From Xanthobacteraceae bacterium (GTDB lineage Bacteria > Pseudomonadota > Alphaproteobacteria > Rhizobiales > Xanthobacteraceae): a stretch of 64,000 nucleotides of DNA. The notes below the pieces were generated by a model. That model was given only the letters and a program-made list of their open reading frames with translations. It was not told where the DNA came from and did no database searches. Shown piece by piece: positions 1 to 9,665 of this stretch (position 1 is its first letter; each line of letters opens with the position of its first letter). The DNA lies in assembly GCA_022844205.1 (NCBI GenBank), contig JALHMF010000001.1:16615-80614 (forward strand). The letters run 5' to 3'. Both the position numbers and the translations under genes were made by a program.

Positions 1-642
1 CGGGGGCTCGATCTCCGCGATAGCGCCCCGCGCCCGGAGCGGCTAGACCGCCAGCTTCTCGAAGTGATGCTCTCGCAGCATGTCAGCGGGCTTTCGGTGA
101 TCGCAGCCCCGAATCGTCCGGCGGAAATGCGTTCCTTCGATCCGAACGTGGTGACACGCCTGCTCGATCTAGTATCCTCTTATTTCGACTATGTCGTCAT
201 CGACATGCCGCGCACCTGGTTCTCATGGACCGACAATGTGCTGCTCGGCTCGAACAAGCTCTTCATCGTTAGTGAAATGACGGTGCCGGGATTGCGTCAC
301 GCGAAGCAACTCGTCGGCGCCATCACCGAACGCCTTGGCGATAACCCGCACCCCAAGGTGATCGTCAACCGCTTCGAGCAACGTTTCTTCGCGCCGGGTT
401 TGCGCCGCGCGGATATTCAGCAAGCGCTCGGCGATGCCTTCGGCGGCACGATTCCAAACAACTATCGTCTTGTCCGTGAAGCAATCGACCGTGGTGTGAC
501 ACTCGATGAAGTGAAGCAGGGCAACAACGTTTCCGTCGATTTGAAGAAGTTGATCCTGCACGAGGCACCGGCGAAGCCGGAGCCCGTGAAGGCGTCGGCA
601 AAACCGCAGACCACCGTTTCTGTGCCGCGCGCAGCACGCTGA
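1..642 (+). CDS. cpaE: CpaE/TadZ-like pilus assembly ATPase (5' end cut by window)
   Basis: The reading frame is open from the first base and ends at 642, so only the C-terminal ~213 residues are present. It matches the end of the MinD/ParA-like CpaE/TadZ family, which localises the Tad pilus machine at the cell pole. A Walker-B-like stretch FDYVVIDMPR lies at about residues 62-71 of the visible part, followed by the usual VIVNRF strand-loop. The tail after about residue 185 is rich in Ala, Pro and Lys and looks disordered. The gene sits 37 bases before cpaF in the same direction. The GTG at 64 is internal, since homology-like sequence (LDLRD...) continues upstream of it. The family assignment rests on order with cpaF-tadB-tadC and is strong. 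Confidence 0.9.
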   Translation, partial: RGLDLRDSAPRPERLDRQLLEVMLSQHVSGLSVIAAPNRPAEMRSFDPNVVTRLLDLVSSYFDYVVIDMPRTWFSWTDNVLLGSNKLFIVSEMTVPGLRHAKQLVGAITERLGDNPHPKVIVNRFEQRFFAPGLRRADIQQALGDAFGGTIPNNYRLVREAIDRGVTLDEVKQGNNVSVDLKKLILHEAPAKPEPVKASAKPQTTVSVPRAAR

Positions 643-679
643 CGGTTGTCTGCTGTCGAGTTCAGAGTTGAGGTAGCGA

Positions 680-2125
680 ATGTTCGGCCGTTTCACCAAG
701 CGAGAAATCCAGTCGCCGGAAATCGTACCGGAGATCGTCGAGCAACTCGAGCCGGTCGCCGCGACCCCCATTGCCGAACATGCGGCGCTGGATTCCTTGT
801 CCAACGTAGCCGCGCTGCCACCAGCTGAAAACTCGCGTACCAATCCGCTGCTCAGTTCTAAATTACTGGACGCCAAGGTCCGTCTGCACCGGCGTCTCAT
901 CGAGGAAATCAATCTCTCGGCGCTGGAAAAGTTGCCCGAGGAGGAGATGCGGAAACACATCTCTGGTCTCGTCTCGCAGTATGTCGTGGCCGAGCGGCTC
1001 GCGCTGAACCAGCAGGAGCTGGAAGATTTCGTCATCGAGATTCTGGATGAAATGACTGGGCTCGGGCCGATCGAACCCTTGCTGAAAGATCCGACTGTCA
1101 ACGACATCCTGATCAACGGCCACGAATGCGTTTACGTGGAACGCGCTGGCCTGCTTGAGCCGACGCTCGTCCGATTCAAGGACGAGCCGCATCTGCTGCG
1201 CATCGTCAATAAAATCGTTTCGGCGGTCGGCCGCAGGGTGGATGAATCGCAGCCACTTTGCGACGCGCGCTTGCTCGATGGCTCCCGTATTAACATCGCC
1301 GTTCGCCCTATCGCCGTGGATGGGCCACTGGTCTCGATTCGTAAGTTTTCGAAGAAACCGTTCAATCTGAAAAAACTGGTCGATATGAACGCGATCAGGC
1401 CGCAGATGGCGGAACTGCTCGCGGCGGCGGTGAAGGCGCGGGTGACGCTCATTATTTCCGGCGGTACCGGTTCCGGAAAAACCACCATGCTGAATGCGCT
1501 CTCTGCGTTCATTTCGGAGAAGGAGCGTCTGGTTACCATCGAAGACGCCGCCGAATTGCAGCTGCAGCAGCCGCATGTCGGCCGCATGGAAACCCGGCCG
1601 CCGAACATTGAAGGCAAGGGCGAAATCCGCCAGCGCGAATTGGTGAAAAACGCGCTGCGTATGCGCCCTGATCGCGTAATCCTCGGTGAGTGCCGCGGCG
1701 AAGAGGCCTTCGACATGTTGCAGGCGATGAACACCGGCCACGAAGGCTCGATGGCCACCGTCCACGCCAACTCTCCTCGCGATGCGATTTCGCGTCTCGA
1801 ACAGATGATCGGCATGGCCGGGATGCCGATGACGGTCGGCAGCATTCGCGGCCAGATCGCCGCCGCCATCCGGGTAATAGTGCAGTTGCAGCGGCTCTCC
1901 GACGGACGCCGCCGCATCACTTCCATTGCCGAGATCACCGGTCTGGAGAGCGACATCATCCAGATGCAGGAAATCTACAAATTCGTCCGCACCGGAACGG
2001 CGTCCGACGGCACCGTGGAGGGACATTTCCAGGCGACTGGCGTTCGTCCGCGGTTCCTCGGCGATCTTGTTGCCAAGGGCATCAACATTCCCGGCACTTA
2101 TTTCGATCCGTCGAAGCCGCTATGA
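680..2125 (+). CDS. cpaF: Tad secretion ATPase CpaF/TadA
   Basis: This 481-residue protein is the hexameric type II/IV secretion-type ATPase that powers Tad/Flp pilus extension and retraction at the inner membrane. Walker A is GGTGSGKT at residues 261-268. An acidic box (LVTIEDAAEL) starts at about 284, Walker B RVILGECRG is at 332-340 and the His box GHEGSMATVHAN is at 353-364. The first ~60 residues are low-complexity and variable, as in other CpaF proteins. The ATG at 680 is preceded by a GAGGT-type ribosome site about 5 bases upstream. The stop codon overlaps the tadB start (ATGA at 2122-2125), indicating translational coupling. Confidence 0.97.
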   Translation: MFGRFTKREIQSPEIVPEIVEQLEPVAATPIAEHAALDSLSNVAALPPAENSRTNPLLSSKLLDAKVRLHRRLIEEINLSALEKLPEEEMRKHISGLVSQYVVAERLALNQQELEDFVIEILDEMTGLGPIEPLLKDPTVNDILINGHECVYVERAGLLEPTLVRFKDEPHLLRIVNKIVSAVGRRVDESQPLCDARLLDGSRINIAVRPIAVDGPLVSIRKFSKKPFNLKKLVDMNAIRPQMAELLAAAVKARVTLIISGGTGSGKTTMLNALSAFISEKERLVTIEDAAELQLQQPHVGRMETRPPNIEGKGEIRQRELVKNALRMRPDRVILGECRGEEAFDMLQAMNTGHEGSMATVHANSPRDAISRLEQMIGMAGMPMTVGSIRGQIAAAIRVIVQLQRLSDGRRRITSIAEITGLESDIIQMQEIYKFVRTGTASDGTVEGHFQATGVRPRFLGDLVAKGINIPGTYFDPSKPL

Positions 2126-3096
2126 GCATGCCGTTCGATCTAGACGAGTCGCATCTGTTCTATATGCTCGCGGCAGCGTCGATGGTGCTATTCGTCGAGG
2201 CGATTTATCTTCTGTTCTTTTCGGCCACGTCCTACCGCAATCGCGTGAATCGTCGTCTGCGCCTGATGCAAGACCAGGTGGACCGCGAGGGCGTTCTCAT
2301 CCAGTTGCGCCGTGAACGTGGTCTCAGCAGCACTGGAGACTTCCGGCTTCCCATCATCTATTTCAACCGCCTGGTCCTCCAGTCTGGCCTGACCATCGGC
2401 GTTACTAAATTCGCAATCTTTGTTGCAATTGGTGCCGTTGTGACGTTCGCCGTCACCTTGGTCATGCGTGCCAGCCTGGTCGACGCCTTCCTCTACACGA
2501 CGATTGGCGTTCTGGTGTTGCCGTTCTTCGTGCTGCGCTTCCTGCGCAATCGTCGCCAGAAGAAATTCGGCGAGCAGTTTCCCGATGCCATCGACATCAT
2601 CGTGCGCAGCTTGCGGGCAGGTCATCCGATCCCGGTTGCGATCTCGATGGTCGGACGGGAACTGCCGGATCCCGTCGGTAGCGAATTCGGCATGGTGGCA
2701 GATGAGGTCACTTACGGCGCGGATATGGAATCCGCGATGCGCGCTCTCTATTTCCGCGTCGGGCAGGACGATCTGCCGCTGTTTGTCACGGCGGTTGCGA
2801 TTCAGGGTTCGACGGGCGGCAATCTCAGCGAAATCCTTGAAAATCTGTCGGGCGTTATCCGCCAGCGATTCAAAATGCGCCGCAAAATCCGGGCGCTCGC
2901 CGCCGAAGGACGGTTCTCTGCGCTGCTCCTTTCGGGCCTGCCGATCGTGATGTTCATGATCCTCAAATTCGTGGCGCCCGATTTTTACGGCAAGATCTGG
3001 CACGAGGAAGCCACCATGATCGGTCTCTCGGTCGCGGGGGCATGGATGCTCCTCGGTAATTTCTTCATGTTCAAGCTCGTCAACTTCAAGATCTGA
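2122..3096 (+). CDS. tadB: Tad pilus inner-membrane platform protein TadB
   Basis: This 324-residue integral membrane protein has a type II secretion F domain (about residues 165-290) and hydrophobic segments near residues 12-32, 95-140, 270-290 and at the C-terminus. It forms the inner-membrane platform with TadC and is worked by CpaF. The start is taken as the ATG at 2122, which overlaps the cpaF stop by four bases; a longer open frame upstream lies inside cpaF and is a shadow. It ends two bases before tadC, so the two are tightly coupled. Confidence 0.94.
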   Translation: MSMPFDLDESHLFYMLAAASMVLFVEAIYLLFFSATSYRNRVNRRLRLMQDQVDREGVLIQLRRERGLSSTGDFRLPIIYFNRLVLQSGLTIGVTKFAIFVAIGAVVTFAVTLVMRASLVDAFLYTTIGVLVLPFFVLRFLRNRRQKKFGEQFPDAIDIIVRSLRAGHPIPVAISMVGRELPDPVGSEFGMVADEVTYGADMESAMRALYFRVGQDDLPLFVTAVAIQGSTGGNLSEILENLSGVIRQRFKMRRKIRALAAEGRFSALLLSGLPIVMFMILKFVAPDFYGKIWHEEATMIGLSVAGAWMLLGNFFMFKLVNFKI

Positions 3097-3098
3097 TC

Positions 3099-4073
3099 AT
3101 GGACGCGATTTTGGACCCGTTGCTGACCTTCTTCGACGAAAACCCGACAATCGTCATGGGTTTTTTCGTCTTTGTCGCCGCATCATTGCTCGTGTTTGGG
3201 ATCATGGCCGCAATCCGTGTGCGCGGATCGGTGAAACGCCGTGCCGCGGACATTTCCGCCGATGGGCCTCGCCGCGCGGCCTCGGAGAATAAACGCTCGT
3301 TGCGTTATGCGAGCATCAAGGCGGCACAGAAGCTGATCGATTACACCACCAAGAATTATTCGGAAGCCAATGACAAGAACATGCGCATGTTGCGGAAGCA
3401 GCTTGTGCAGGCAGGTTTTCTCGACCACCGGGCACCGGCGTTCTACTTTATCGCCCGTACCGCCCTTGCCGTGGGTCTCGGGATATTCGCTTTTGTGATT
3501 TTGCCGATTGTTTCACCGGAAACAAAATCGATGTTCTGGCCTTTGGTGGGTCTTTCCGGGCTTGTCGGTTATTTCGGTCCGGGATTCTATCTGAGCCGTC
3601 GTATCAGCAAGCGCCAGGTTGAGCATCGTTCCGGCTTCCCGGATTTCATGGACTTGCTTGTTGTCTGCGCGGATGCAGGCCTCAGCATGGAAGCTTCGCT
3701 CGACCGCGTCGGCCGCGAGCTTGGCGACTCCTATCCTTCGCTCAGCTCGAACATCCACATGGCTACGCTTGAGATTCGCGCAGGCCGTACGTTGAGCGAG
3801 TCACTCGAACATCTGGGTGACCGGCTAGGTCTGGAAGAAGCACGTTCGTTCGCAACGCTGTTGCAGCAGTCCGAGGAACTGGGCTCCAGCATGACCGATG
3901 CGTTGCGCGTCTATTCCGACGATATGCGCCACAAGCGCCTCTCGCGCGCGGAAGAAAAAGCCTACAGCCTTCCGGCTAAGCTCTCGGTGCCGCTCGTGCT
4001 TTGCGTGTTCCCGGTGCTTGTAATCGTAATTATGCTGCCCGCCTATATCCGCCTGAAATACGGCGGATACTGA
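3099..4073 (+). CDS. tadC: Tad pilus inner-membrane platform protein TadC
   Basis: This 324-residue membrane protein is the second T2SSF-domain platform subunit of the Tad machine. A hydrophobic N-terminal segment lies at about residues 17-38, a pair of segments near 115-165, and a strong hydrophobic C-terminal segment PLVLCVFPVLVIVIMLPA near 295-312. The typical TadC stretch GFPDFMDLLVVCADAGLSME is present near residues 180-200. It starts three bases after the tadB stop. Its length equals tadB, as is usual for this pair. Confidence 0.94.
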   Translation: MDAILDPLLTFFDENPTIVMGFFVFVAASLLVFGIMAAIRVRGSVKRRAADISADGPRRAASENKRSLRYASIKAAQKLIDYTTKNYSEANDKNMRMLRKQLVQAGFLDHRAPAFYFIARTALAVGLGIFAFVILPIVSPETKSMFWPLVGLSGLVGYFGPGFYLSRRISKRQVEHRSGFPDFMDLLVVCADAGLSMEASLDRVGRELGDSYPSLSSNIHMATLEIRAGRTLSESLEHLGDRLGLEEARSFATLLQQSEELGSSMTDALRVYSDDMRHKRLSRAEEKAYSLPAKLSVPLVLCVFPVLVIVIMLPAYIRLKYGGY

Positions 4074-4229
4074 CACCTAGAGGTACGGGCGCGAGGCCGC
4101 AGACTTTATTAACCATCGTAACTTACGTTTACGCGTTGGGTGGGTTTTTTCGGAAATCCGCGTCGAAACGTTTTGTCCGATGGCAGCCGGGGCGGTTGCG
4201 ATCGGCGTTTTGACGCCGGGAGCGTACCG

Positions 4230-4793
4230 ATGCAAGCGGGTGCCGTAAGGCTGTCTGTGTTGTTTGCGGGCTTGTTTGTGCTCGCTGGCTGCGTGGCCAC
4301 GAATCCGAATTCGCAATTCAACGGCGAACAGCCCGAGCCGACCGGCAGCGTGCCGGGCGGCTCATTGCCGGCACCCGGCACCGATCAGGGGCTTGGACAG
4401 GCCATCCTTGGCAACGATCCGAACGACGATCTCAGCCTCGGCAAACGCCACTATAAGGAACAGAATTACGGCATCGCCGAAAAGCATTTCCGCAAGGCCG
4501 TGGAGATGCAGCCTCGTGCGGCGGAAGCGTGGGTGGGACTCGCTGCCTCCTATGACCGGCTGCGCCGTTTCGATCTCGCCGATCGCGCTTACACGCAGGC
4601 GATCAACATCGCCGGGCCGACCGCGGAAATCCTGAATAACCAGGGTTATTCGTACATGCTGCGCGGCGACTACAAGATGGCGCGCAAGAAGCTCGTGGCC
4701 GCTCAAGCCAAGGATCCGAACAACACTTATGTTCTCAACAATATCGAATTGCTCGAGGAAGTGACGCGCAAAGGCAAGGGCCTCAAGAACTGA
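4230..4793 (+). CDS. tadD: TadD-like TPR lipoprotein
   Basis: The protein has 187 residues from the chosen ATG at 4230. It begins with a lipoprotein signal ending in the lipobox LAGC (Cys21), so it is probably anchored in the outer or inner membrane. The region from about residue 70 contains tetratricopeptide-like repeats (GKRHYKEQNYGIAEKHFRKA and following). TadD lipoproteins of this kind are pilotins or assembly factors of Tad systems. The frame is open back to 4140, but only the 4230 start places the signal peptide at the N-terminus and it has a GGGAG ribosome site. A 156-base gap separates it from tadC, so it may have its own promoter. Confidence 0.88.
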   Translation: MQAGAVRLSVLFAGLFVLAGCVATNPNSQFNGEQPEPTGSVPGGSLPAPGTDQGLGQAILGNDPNDDLSLGKRHYKEQNYGIAEKHFRKAVEMQPRAAEAWVGLAASYDRLRRFDLADRAYTQAINIAGPTAEILNNQGYSYMLRGDYKMARKKLVAAQAKDPNNTYVLNNIELLEEVTRKGKGLKN

Positions 4794-4814
4794 CCCTTGC
4801 CCTGTTTTGAGAAA

Positions 4815-6023
4815 TTATTCCGCGGCCGCGCGTGACGGCTGCGATGCTTCCGCAACCAGATAATCCATCGCTGCCTGGATGCCGCCCTTCTTGTGCGGGA
4901 CGCCGGCAAGCGATAGCGACATTTCCGTGCCCGCGAGCGCGCCGAGGATGGTGAGGTCGTTGGTGTCGCCGAGATGGCCGATGCGGAAAACCTTTCCCTG
5001 CACTTTGCCAAGGCCCATGCCGTAGGAAATGTCGAAGTGCTCGAGCGCGATCTTGCGGAACGCGTCGGTGTCCTTGCCTTCGGGCAGCATGATCGCGGTG
5101 ATCGTGGACGAATAATATTTCGGATCCTTGCAGAGGATTTCCAGACCCCAAGCGCGCACCGCGCGTCGGGTCGCTTCGGCGTGCCGGTCGTGACGCGCGA
5201 ACACGTTGTCGAGACCTTCCTCGTGCAGCATATCGATCGCTTCCGCGAGGCCATAGAGAATATTGGTCGCGGGCGTGTAAGGGAAGAAACCGTTCCTGTT
5301 GAGGTTGAGCATCTCTTCCCAACCCCAGAATGACTTCACCGATTTTGAATTCTTGGCGGCCGCAAGGGCCTTGTCGCTCACCGCATTGAAGGAAACGCCC
5401 GGCGGCAGCATCAGACCTTTCTGCGCGCCGCCGACGGTGACATCGACGCCCCATTCGTCGTGGCGGTAATCGATCGAGGCGAGCGAGGAGATCGTGTCCA
5501 CCATCAGGAGGGCGGGATGGCTTGCTGCGTCGATGGCTTTACGGATTTCACCCGGATGGGAAATGCAGCCGGTGGAAGTCTCGTTATGAAGGACGCAGAC
5601 GGCCTTGATCTTGTTTTCCTTGTCCTCGCGCAAGCGCGCTTCGATCTGTTTCGCGTCGGCGCCGGTGCGCCAGTCGGATTCGATGAATTCGGGCTTCAGG
5701 CCAAGTTTCACCGCCATGTTTTTCCACAGCGTGCCGAAGTGGCCGGTTTCGAACATGAGAACCGTATCGCCGGGCGACAGCGTGTTCACGAGTGCCGCTT
5801 CCCAGGCGCCGGTACCCGACGACGGGAAGATGATGACCGGGTTCGCGGTCTTGAAGATTGTCTTGACGCCTTCGAGGCAGCGCTTGGCGAGCTTTGCGAA
5901 CTCCGGCCCGCGATGGTCGATGATAGGCATGTCCATCGCCCGCAAAATCCTGTCGGGCATCGGGGTTGGCCCCGGAATTTGCAGGAAATGCCGTCCGGCC
6001 GTGCGTGAACTGTTCGTCGCCAT
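4815..6023 (-). CDS. sgaA: serine--glyoxylate aminotransferase (class V PLP)
   Basis: This 402-residue class V aminotransferase would convert serine plus glyoxylate to hydroxypyruvate plus glycine in the cytosol. The phosphate-binding SSGTGAWEA is at residues 68-76, and the Schiff-base lysine is K202 in VGGAQKGLMLPPG. The start has a GGGAGCG ribosome site. It converges on tadD with only 21 bases between the stops, and diverges from the FAD/Fe-S oxidoreductase across a 129-base gap likely to hold both promoters. The neighbours support a glyoxylate role. An alanine-glyoxylate or purine-pathway homologue cannot be excluded by sequence alone. Confidence 0.9.
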   Translation of the reverse strand: MATNSSRTAGRHFLQIPGPTPMPDRILRAMDMPIIDHRGPEFAKLAKRCLEGVKTIFKTANPVIIFPSSGTGAWEAALVNTLSPGDTVLMFETGHFGTLWKNMAVKLGLKPEFIESDWRTGADAKQIEARLREDKENKIKAVCVLHNETSTGCISHPGEIRKAIDAASHPALLMVDTISSLASIDYRHDEWGVDVTVGGAQKGLMLPPGVSFNAVSDKALAAAKNSKSVKSFWGWEEMLNLNRNGFFPYTPATNILYGLAEAIDMLHEEGLDNVFARHDRHAEATRRAVRAWGLEILCKDPKYYSSTITAIMLPEGKDTDAFRKIALEHFDISYGMGLGKVQGKVFRIGHLGDTNDLTILGALAGTEMSLSLAGVPHKKGGIQAAMDYLVAEASQPSRAAAE

Positions 6024-6152
6024 CGATTTCGCTCCCAGGCAGGCTTTTGTTGTCGAGCCTTGGCCTAATCATCCGCTATAAGGCTTCCCCTTGGAATATA
6101 CAGGTCCGGCGGTCAAGCAGCCGGACTATTATGTCGCGGCGGAGGGTTCGGA

Positions 6153-9086
6153 ATGGCGAGTTTGATGCCGGGACTGGAGCGGCGGTTGCGCCGCGAAATC
6201 ACCGGCGGCGTGCTGTTCGATCGCTTTTCGCGGGGCCGTTATGCGACGGATGCATCGCATTATCAGATCATGCCGGTTGGCGTTGTGGTGCCGCGCACGA
6301 TCGGAGAGGCCGAGCAAGCCATCGCAGCTGCGCGCGCTGAAGGCGTCAGTGTACTGCCGCGCGGGGGCGGCACTTCGCAATGCGGGCAGACAGTCAATCA
6401 GTCGCTTGTACTGGACTGCACGAAATTTCTAAATCGCGTGATCGAACTCGACGTTCAGAATCGCCGCTGCGTGGTCGAGCCCGGCATCGTGCTCGATGAC
6501 CTAAATCGCAAACTGAAGCCGCATGGCCTCTGGTATCCGGTAGATGTCTCGACCGCCTCGCGCGCGACCATCGGTGGTATGACCGGCAATAATTCCTGCG
6601 GCGGGCGTTCGCTTCGATATGGCACCATGCGGGACAATGTGCTGTCGATGGACGCGGTCCTTGCCGACGGCACGCCCGCGCATTTCGGTGCAGCCGATGC
6701 TTCCTACCTCTTTGCAAATCCTAAACTGAAATCGCTCGCCGATGATTTGCTTGCGCTTGGCAAACGCGAAGCGAAGGAGATCGAGGAGCGCTTTCCTAAA
6801 GTGCAGCGCCGCGTCGGGGGCTACAATCTCGACGCGCTGGTGCCCGGCAAGAACGACGCGAACCTCGCGCATATTCTCGTGGGCTCCGAAGGCACGCTCG
6901 CCTTCACCACCAAAGTCGAGTTGAAGCTCTGGCCCTTGCTCGGCAAGCGGGCTGTAGGCGCCTGCCACTTCGGGAGCTTCTTCGAGGCGATGGATGCCGC
7001 CCAGCATCTTGTGAAGCTGAAGCCGATCGCCGTCGAATTGGTGGACCGCACCATGATCGCGCTCGCGCGCGAGATTGCAATGTTCCGCCCCACGCTCGAG
7101 GATTTCGTGCGCGGCGAACCCGACGCGGTGCTCTTGGTGGAATTCGATGAAGGCGAGGCGGAGAATGCGAGCCGCCTCCAGCAGCTTCAAGAAACGATGG
7201 GCGATCTCGGCTTCGGCTGGGATAAGCCTGGCGCGAAATGGGGCGGTGTCGTGGAAATACTCGATCTGCGTTTGCAGACTGCCATCGCAGACCTGCGCAC
7301 CTCGGGACTAAACGTGATGATGTCGATGAAGGAACAGGGCAAGCCGATTTCCTTCGTTGAGGACTGCGCGGTGCCGCTTGAGCATCTCGCCGAATACACT
7401 TCGAAGTTGACCGACATTTTTCACAAGTACGGCACACGCGGCACCTGGTATGCGCACGCTTCGGTCGGCTGCTTGCATGTGCGGCCGGTGCTGAATCTCC
7501 GTCAGGAAAAAGACGTGAAGGCGATGCGCGCCATCGCCGAGGAAGCCTTTGCACTGGTGCGCGCCTACAAAGGCTCGCATTCCGGCGAGCACGGCGACGG
7601 TATCCTGCGTTCGGAATTCCACGAGCCGATGTTCGGCAAACGGCTCGTTGGCGCATTCGAGGAAGTGAAGGATCGTTTCGATCCTGCACACGTCTTCAAT
7701 CCCGGCAAGATCGTGCGCGCGCCGAAGTTCGACGAGCGCAATCTCTTCCGTTATGCGCCCGGCTACGGCGTTCCTGAGATGCAGACCGAACTTGATTGGT
7801 CGGAATACTCCGGCTCCGGTGGCGGTTTTCAGGGCGCCGTCGAGATGTGCAACAACAACGGCGCCTGCCGGAAGCAAACGGGCGGCACGATGTGCCCGAG
7901 CTATCGCGTGACGCAGGACGAGCGCGACGTCACGCGCGGGCGCGCGAATTCCCTGCGGCTGGCGATTTCCGGTCAGCTTGGTCCGGAAGCCTTTACTTCG
8001 GACGAGATGGCGGAGACGTTGAAGCTCTGTGTTTCCTGTAAGGGCTGCCGCCGCGAATGCCCGACCGGTGTCGATATGGCACGCATGAAGATCGAATTCC
8101 TGTCGGCGCGCGCGAAAAAATATGGAATGTCGCTGCACGACCGACTTGTTGGCTTCCTGCCGCGCTATGCGCCGATGGCCGCGAGGTTTCCCTGGTTGAT
8201 GAATCTGCGCGACATGATTCCGGGTGCCGCGAAATTGTCAGAGGCGATTGCAGGATTTGCGGCGCGGCGCGCACTGCCGCGCTGGCGCGGCGATATTTTT
8301 CGCGAACCTGGAGCCTCCGTGGGGACGAGCGGCAAGGAAGTCGTTTTGTTCGCCGACACATTCAACCGCTATTTCGAGCGGGAGAATCTCGATGACGCGC
8401 TGAAAGTGCTGCGCGCTGCGAACTATCAAGTTCATTTTGCGAAAGTGCCGGGCGAACGCCCGCTCTGTTGCGGACGCACGTTTCTTTCCGTCGGCCGTAC
8501 CGATCTAGCGCGGCAGGAGGCTGAGCGCACATTGGTAGCGCTCAAGTCTTACATCGAACGCGGCGTGCCGGTCGTGGGGCTGGAGCCAAGTTGCATCTTC
8601 GGTTTCCGTGACGAAATCCCGTCGCTGCTGAAATCCGATCTGGCGAAAAAACTCGCAGCTAATTCCTTCTTGCTGGAAGAGTTTCTCGTCCGCGAAAAGG
8701 AAAGGGGCGCACTGAGTCTTCCGTTGAAGCCGCTCGGCAAGCCGGCACTTCTGCACGGCCATTGCCATCAGAAATCGTTTGGTGCGATGGGTGCCGTCGA
8801 AAAGGCTTTGCGCCTTGTGCCGGAGATCAAACTTGAAACGATCGAGTCGAGCTGCTGCGGCATGGCCGGTTCGTTCGGCTATGGCGCCGACACCATCGAT
8901 ATTTCGCTCGCGATGGGTGAGTTATCGTTGCTGCCTGCGGTGCGCGCGGCACCTTCCGATGCGATCATCGTTGCGGATGGCACTTCGTGCCGGCAGCAGA
9001 TACACGATGGTGCGGGAAGACAGGCGGTTCACGTTGCCCGCGTGCTCGCCATGAGTCTCCAGGGATCCAATTCTCGTAAAAGCTGA
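6153..9086 (+). CDS. fused FAD / Fe-S 2-hydroxyacid dehydrogenase (GlcD-GlcF type)
   Basis: This 977-residue protein joins an FAD-binding type 4 domain, an FAD-oxidase C-terminal domain, a ferredoxin region and a CCG (cysteine-rich) domain in one chain. The FAD motif PRGGGTSQCGQ is at 69-79 and GGMTGNNSCGGRS at 141-153. One Cys cluster is C566, C572 and C581; a second is C626, C629, C632 and C636 followed by Pro. CCG motifs are at C772-C773 and C901-C902. This is the layout of D-lactate or glycolate dehydrogenases passing electrons to quinones. The GGAGGG ribosome site supports ATG 6153. Context with sgaA and a GlcG-like gene favours glycolate, but D-lactate or D-2-hydroxyglutarate remain possible. 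Confidence 0.88.
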   Translation: MASLMPGLERRLRREITGGVLFDRFSRGRYATDASHYQIMPVGVVVPRTIGEAEQAIAAARAEGVSVLPRGGGTSQCGQTVNQSLVLDCTKFLNRVIELDVQNRRCVVEPGIVLDDLNRKLKPHGLWYPVDVSTASRATIGGMTGNNSCGGRSLRYGTMRDNVLSMDAVLADGTPAHFGAADASYLFANPKLKSLADDLLALGKREAKEIEERFPKVQRRVGGYNLDALVPGKNDANLAHILVGSEGTLAFTTKVELKLWPLLGKRAVGACHFGSFFEAMDAAQHLVKLKPIAVELVDRTMIALAREIAMFRPTLEDFVRGEPDAVLLVEFDEGEAENASRLQQLQETMGDLGFGWDKPGAKWGGVVEILDLRLQTAIADLRTSGLNVMMSMKEQGKPISFVEDCAVPLEHLAEYTSKLTDIFHKYGTRGTWYAHASVGCLHVRPVLNLRQEKDVKAMRAIAEEAFALVRAYKGSHSGEHGDGILRSEFHEPMFGKRLVGAFEEVKDRFDPAHVFNPGKIVRAPKFDERNLFRYAPGYGVPEMQTELDWSEYSGSGGGFQGAVEMCNNNGACRKQTGGTMCPSYRVTQDERDVTRGRANSLRLAISGQLGPEAFTSDEMAETLKLCVSCKGCRRECPTGVDMARMKIEFLSARAKKYGMSLHDRLVGFLPRYAPMAARFPWLMNLRDMIPGAAKLSEAIAGFAARRALPRWRGDIFREPGASVGTSGKEVVLFADTFNRYFERENLDDALKVLRAANYQVHFAKVPGERPLCCGRTFLSVGRTDLARQEAERTLVALKSYIERGVPVVGLEPSCIFGFRDEIPSLLKSDLAKKLAANSFLLEEFLVREKERGALSLPLKPLGKPALLHGHCHQKSFGAMGAVEKALRLVPEIKLETIESSCCGMAGSFGYGADTIDISLAMGELSLLPAVRAAPSDAIIVADGTSCRQQIHDGAGRQAVHVARVLAMSLQGSNSRKS

Positions 9087-9104
9087 ATCAGGGAGGATGT
9101 TGAA

Positions 9105-9542
9105 ATGAGCGAGCTGAAACTGGAAGCCGCACAAACAATAGTATCCACAGCCTTAAAGGAAGCGCGTGCGAGAAACATGAAACCGCTCGGCGTTGTCGTG
9201 CTCGATGCGCGTGGAGCGTTGAAGGCCGCCGCCGTCGAGGACAAGTCCGCGCTCAAGCGCGCCGAAATCGCGCAAGGCAAAGCTTACGGCTCCCTCGCCA
9301 TGGGCATGGGCTCGCGCGGCGTCGAGGCAAGAGCAAAGGAGCGCCCGCATTTCATGAATGCGTTGAGCCATGTAGTCGGCGGCACGCTGATCCCGGTGCC
9401 GGGCGGCGCGCTTATTAAAGACTCCGCCGGCAACGTGATTGGAGCCGTCGGTGTTTCCGGCGACACGTCTGACAACGATGAGATCGCGGCACTCGCGGGC
9501 ATCAAGGCCGCGGGCTTCACTGGCGATCCAGGAGCCGCCTGA
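9105..9542 (+). CDS. GlcG/HbpS-family protein
   Basis: This 145-residue protein belongs to the GlcG/HbpS (DUF336) family, seen in the conserved core GVVVLDARGALKAA and the C-terminal VIGAVGVSGDTSDNDE. Members occur in glycolate oxidase operons and some bind haem, cobalamin derivatives or small metabolites; the biochemical role is unsettled. It begins 18 bases after the FAD/Fe-S oxidoreductase stop with a GGGAGGA ribosome site, so the two are almost certainly co-transcribed. No signal peptide is visible, which suggests a cytosolic protein. Confidence 0.88.
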   Translation: MSELKLEAAQTIVSTALKEARARNMKPLGVVVLDARGALKAAAVEDKSALKRAEIAQGKAYGSLAMGMGSRGVEARAKERPHFMNALSHVVGGTLIPVPGGALIKDSAGNVIGAVGVSGDTSDNDEIAALAGIKAAGFTGDPGAA

Positions 9543-9665
9543 TTTTGCCGTCTGATCCCGATTCCGTTCCGTGCTGCAAGTTGCCGCCGGAAGGGCGGAT
9601 GCTCAATACCCGCAAGACAAGCGACGCCTATTCACTCAACTGTATTTGCGTAGGAGGACACACCG

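Noticed and set aside
863-2026. A 387-codon minus-strand frame opposite cpaF
   Set aside because: It is rich in Arg, His and Asp with no protein-family features and fully covers the coding part of cpaF.
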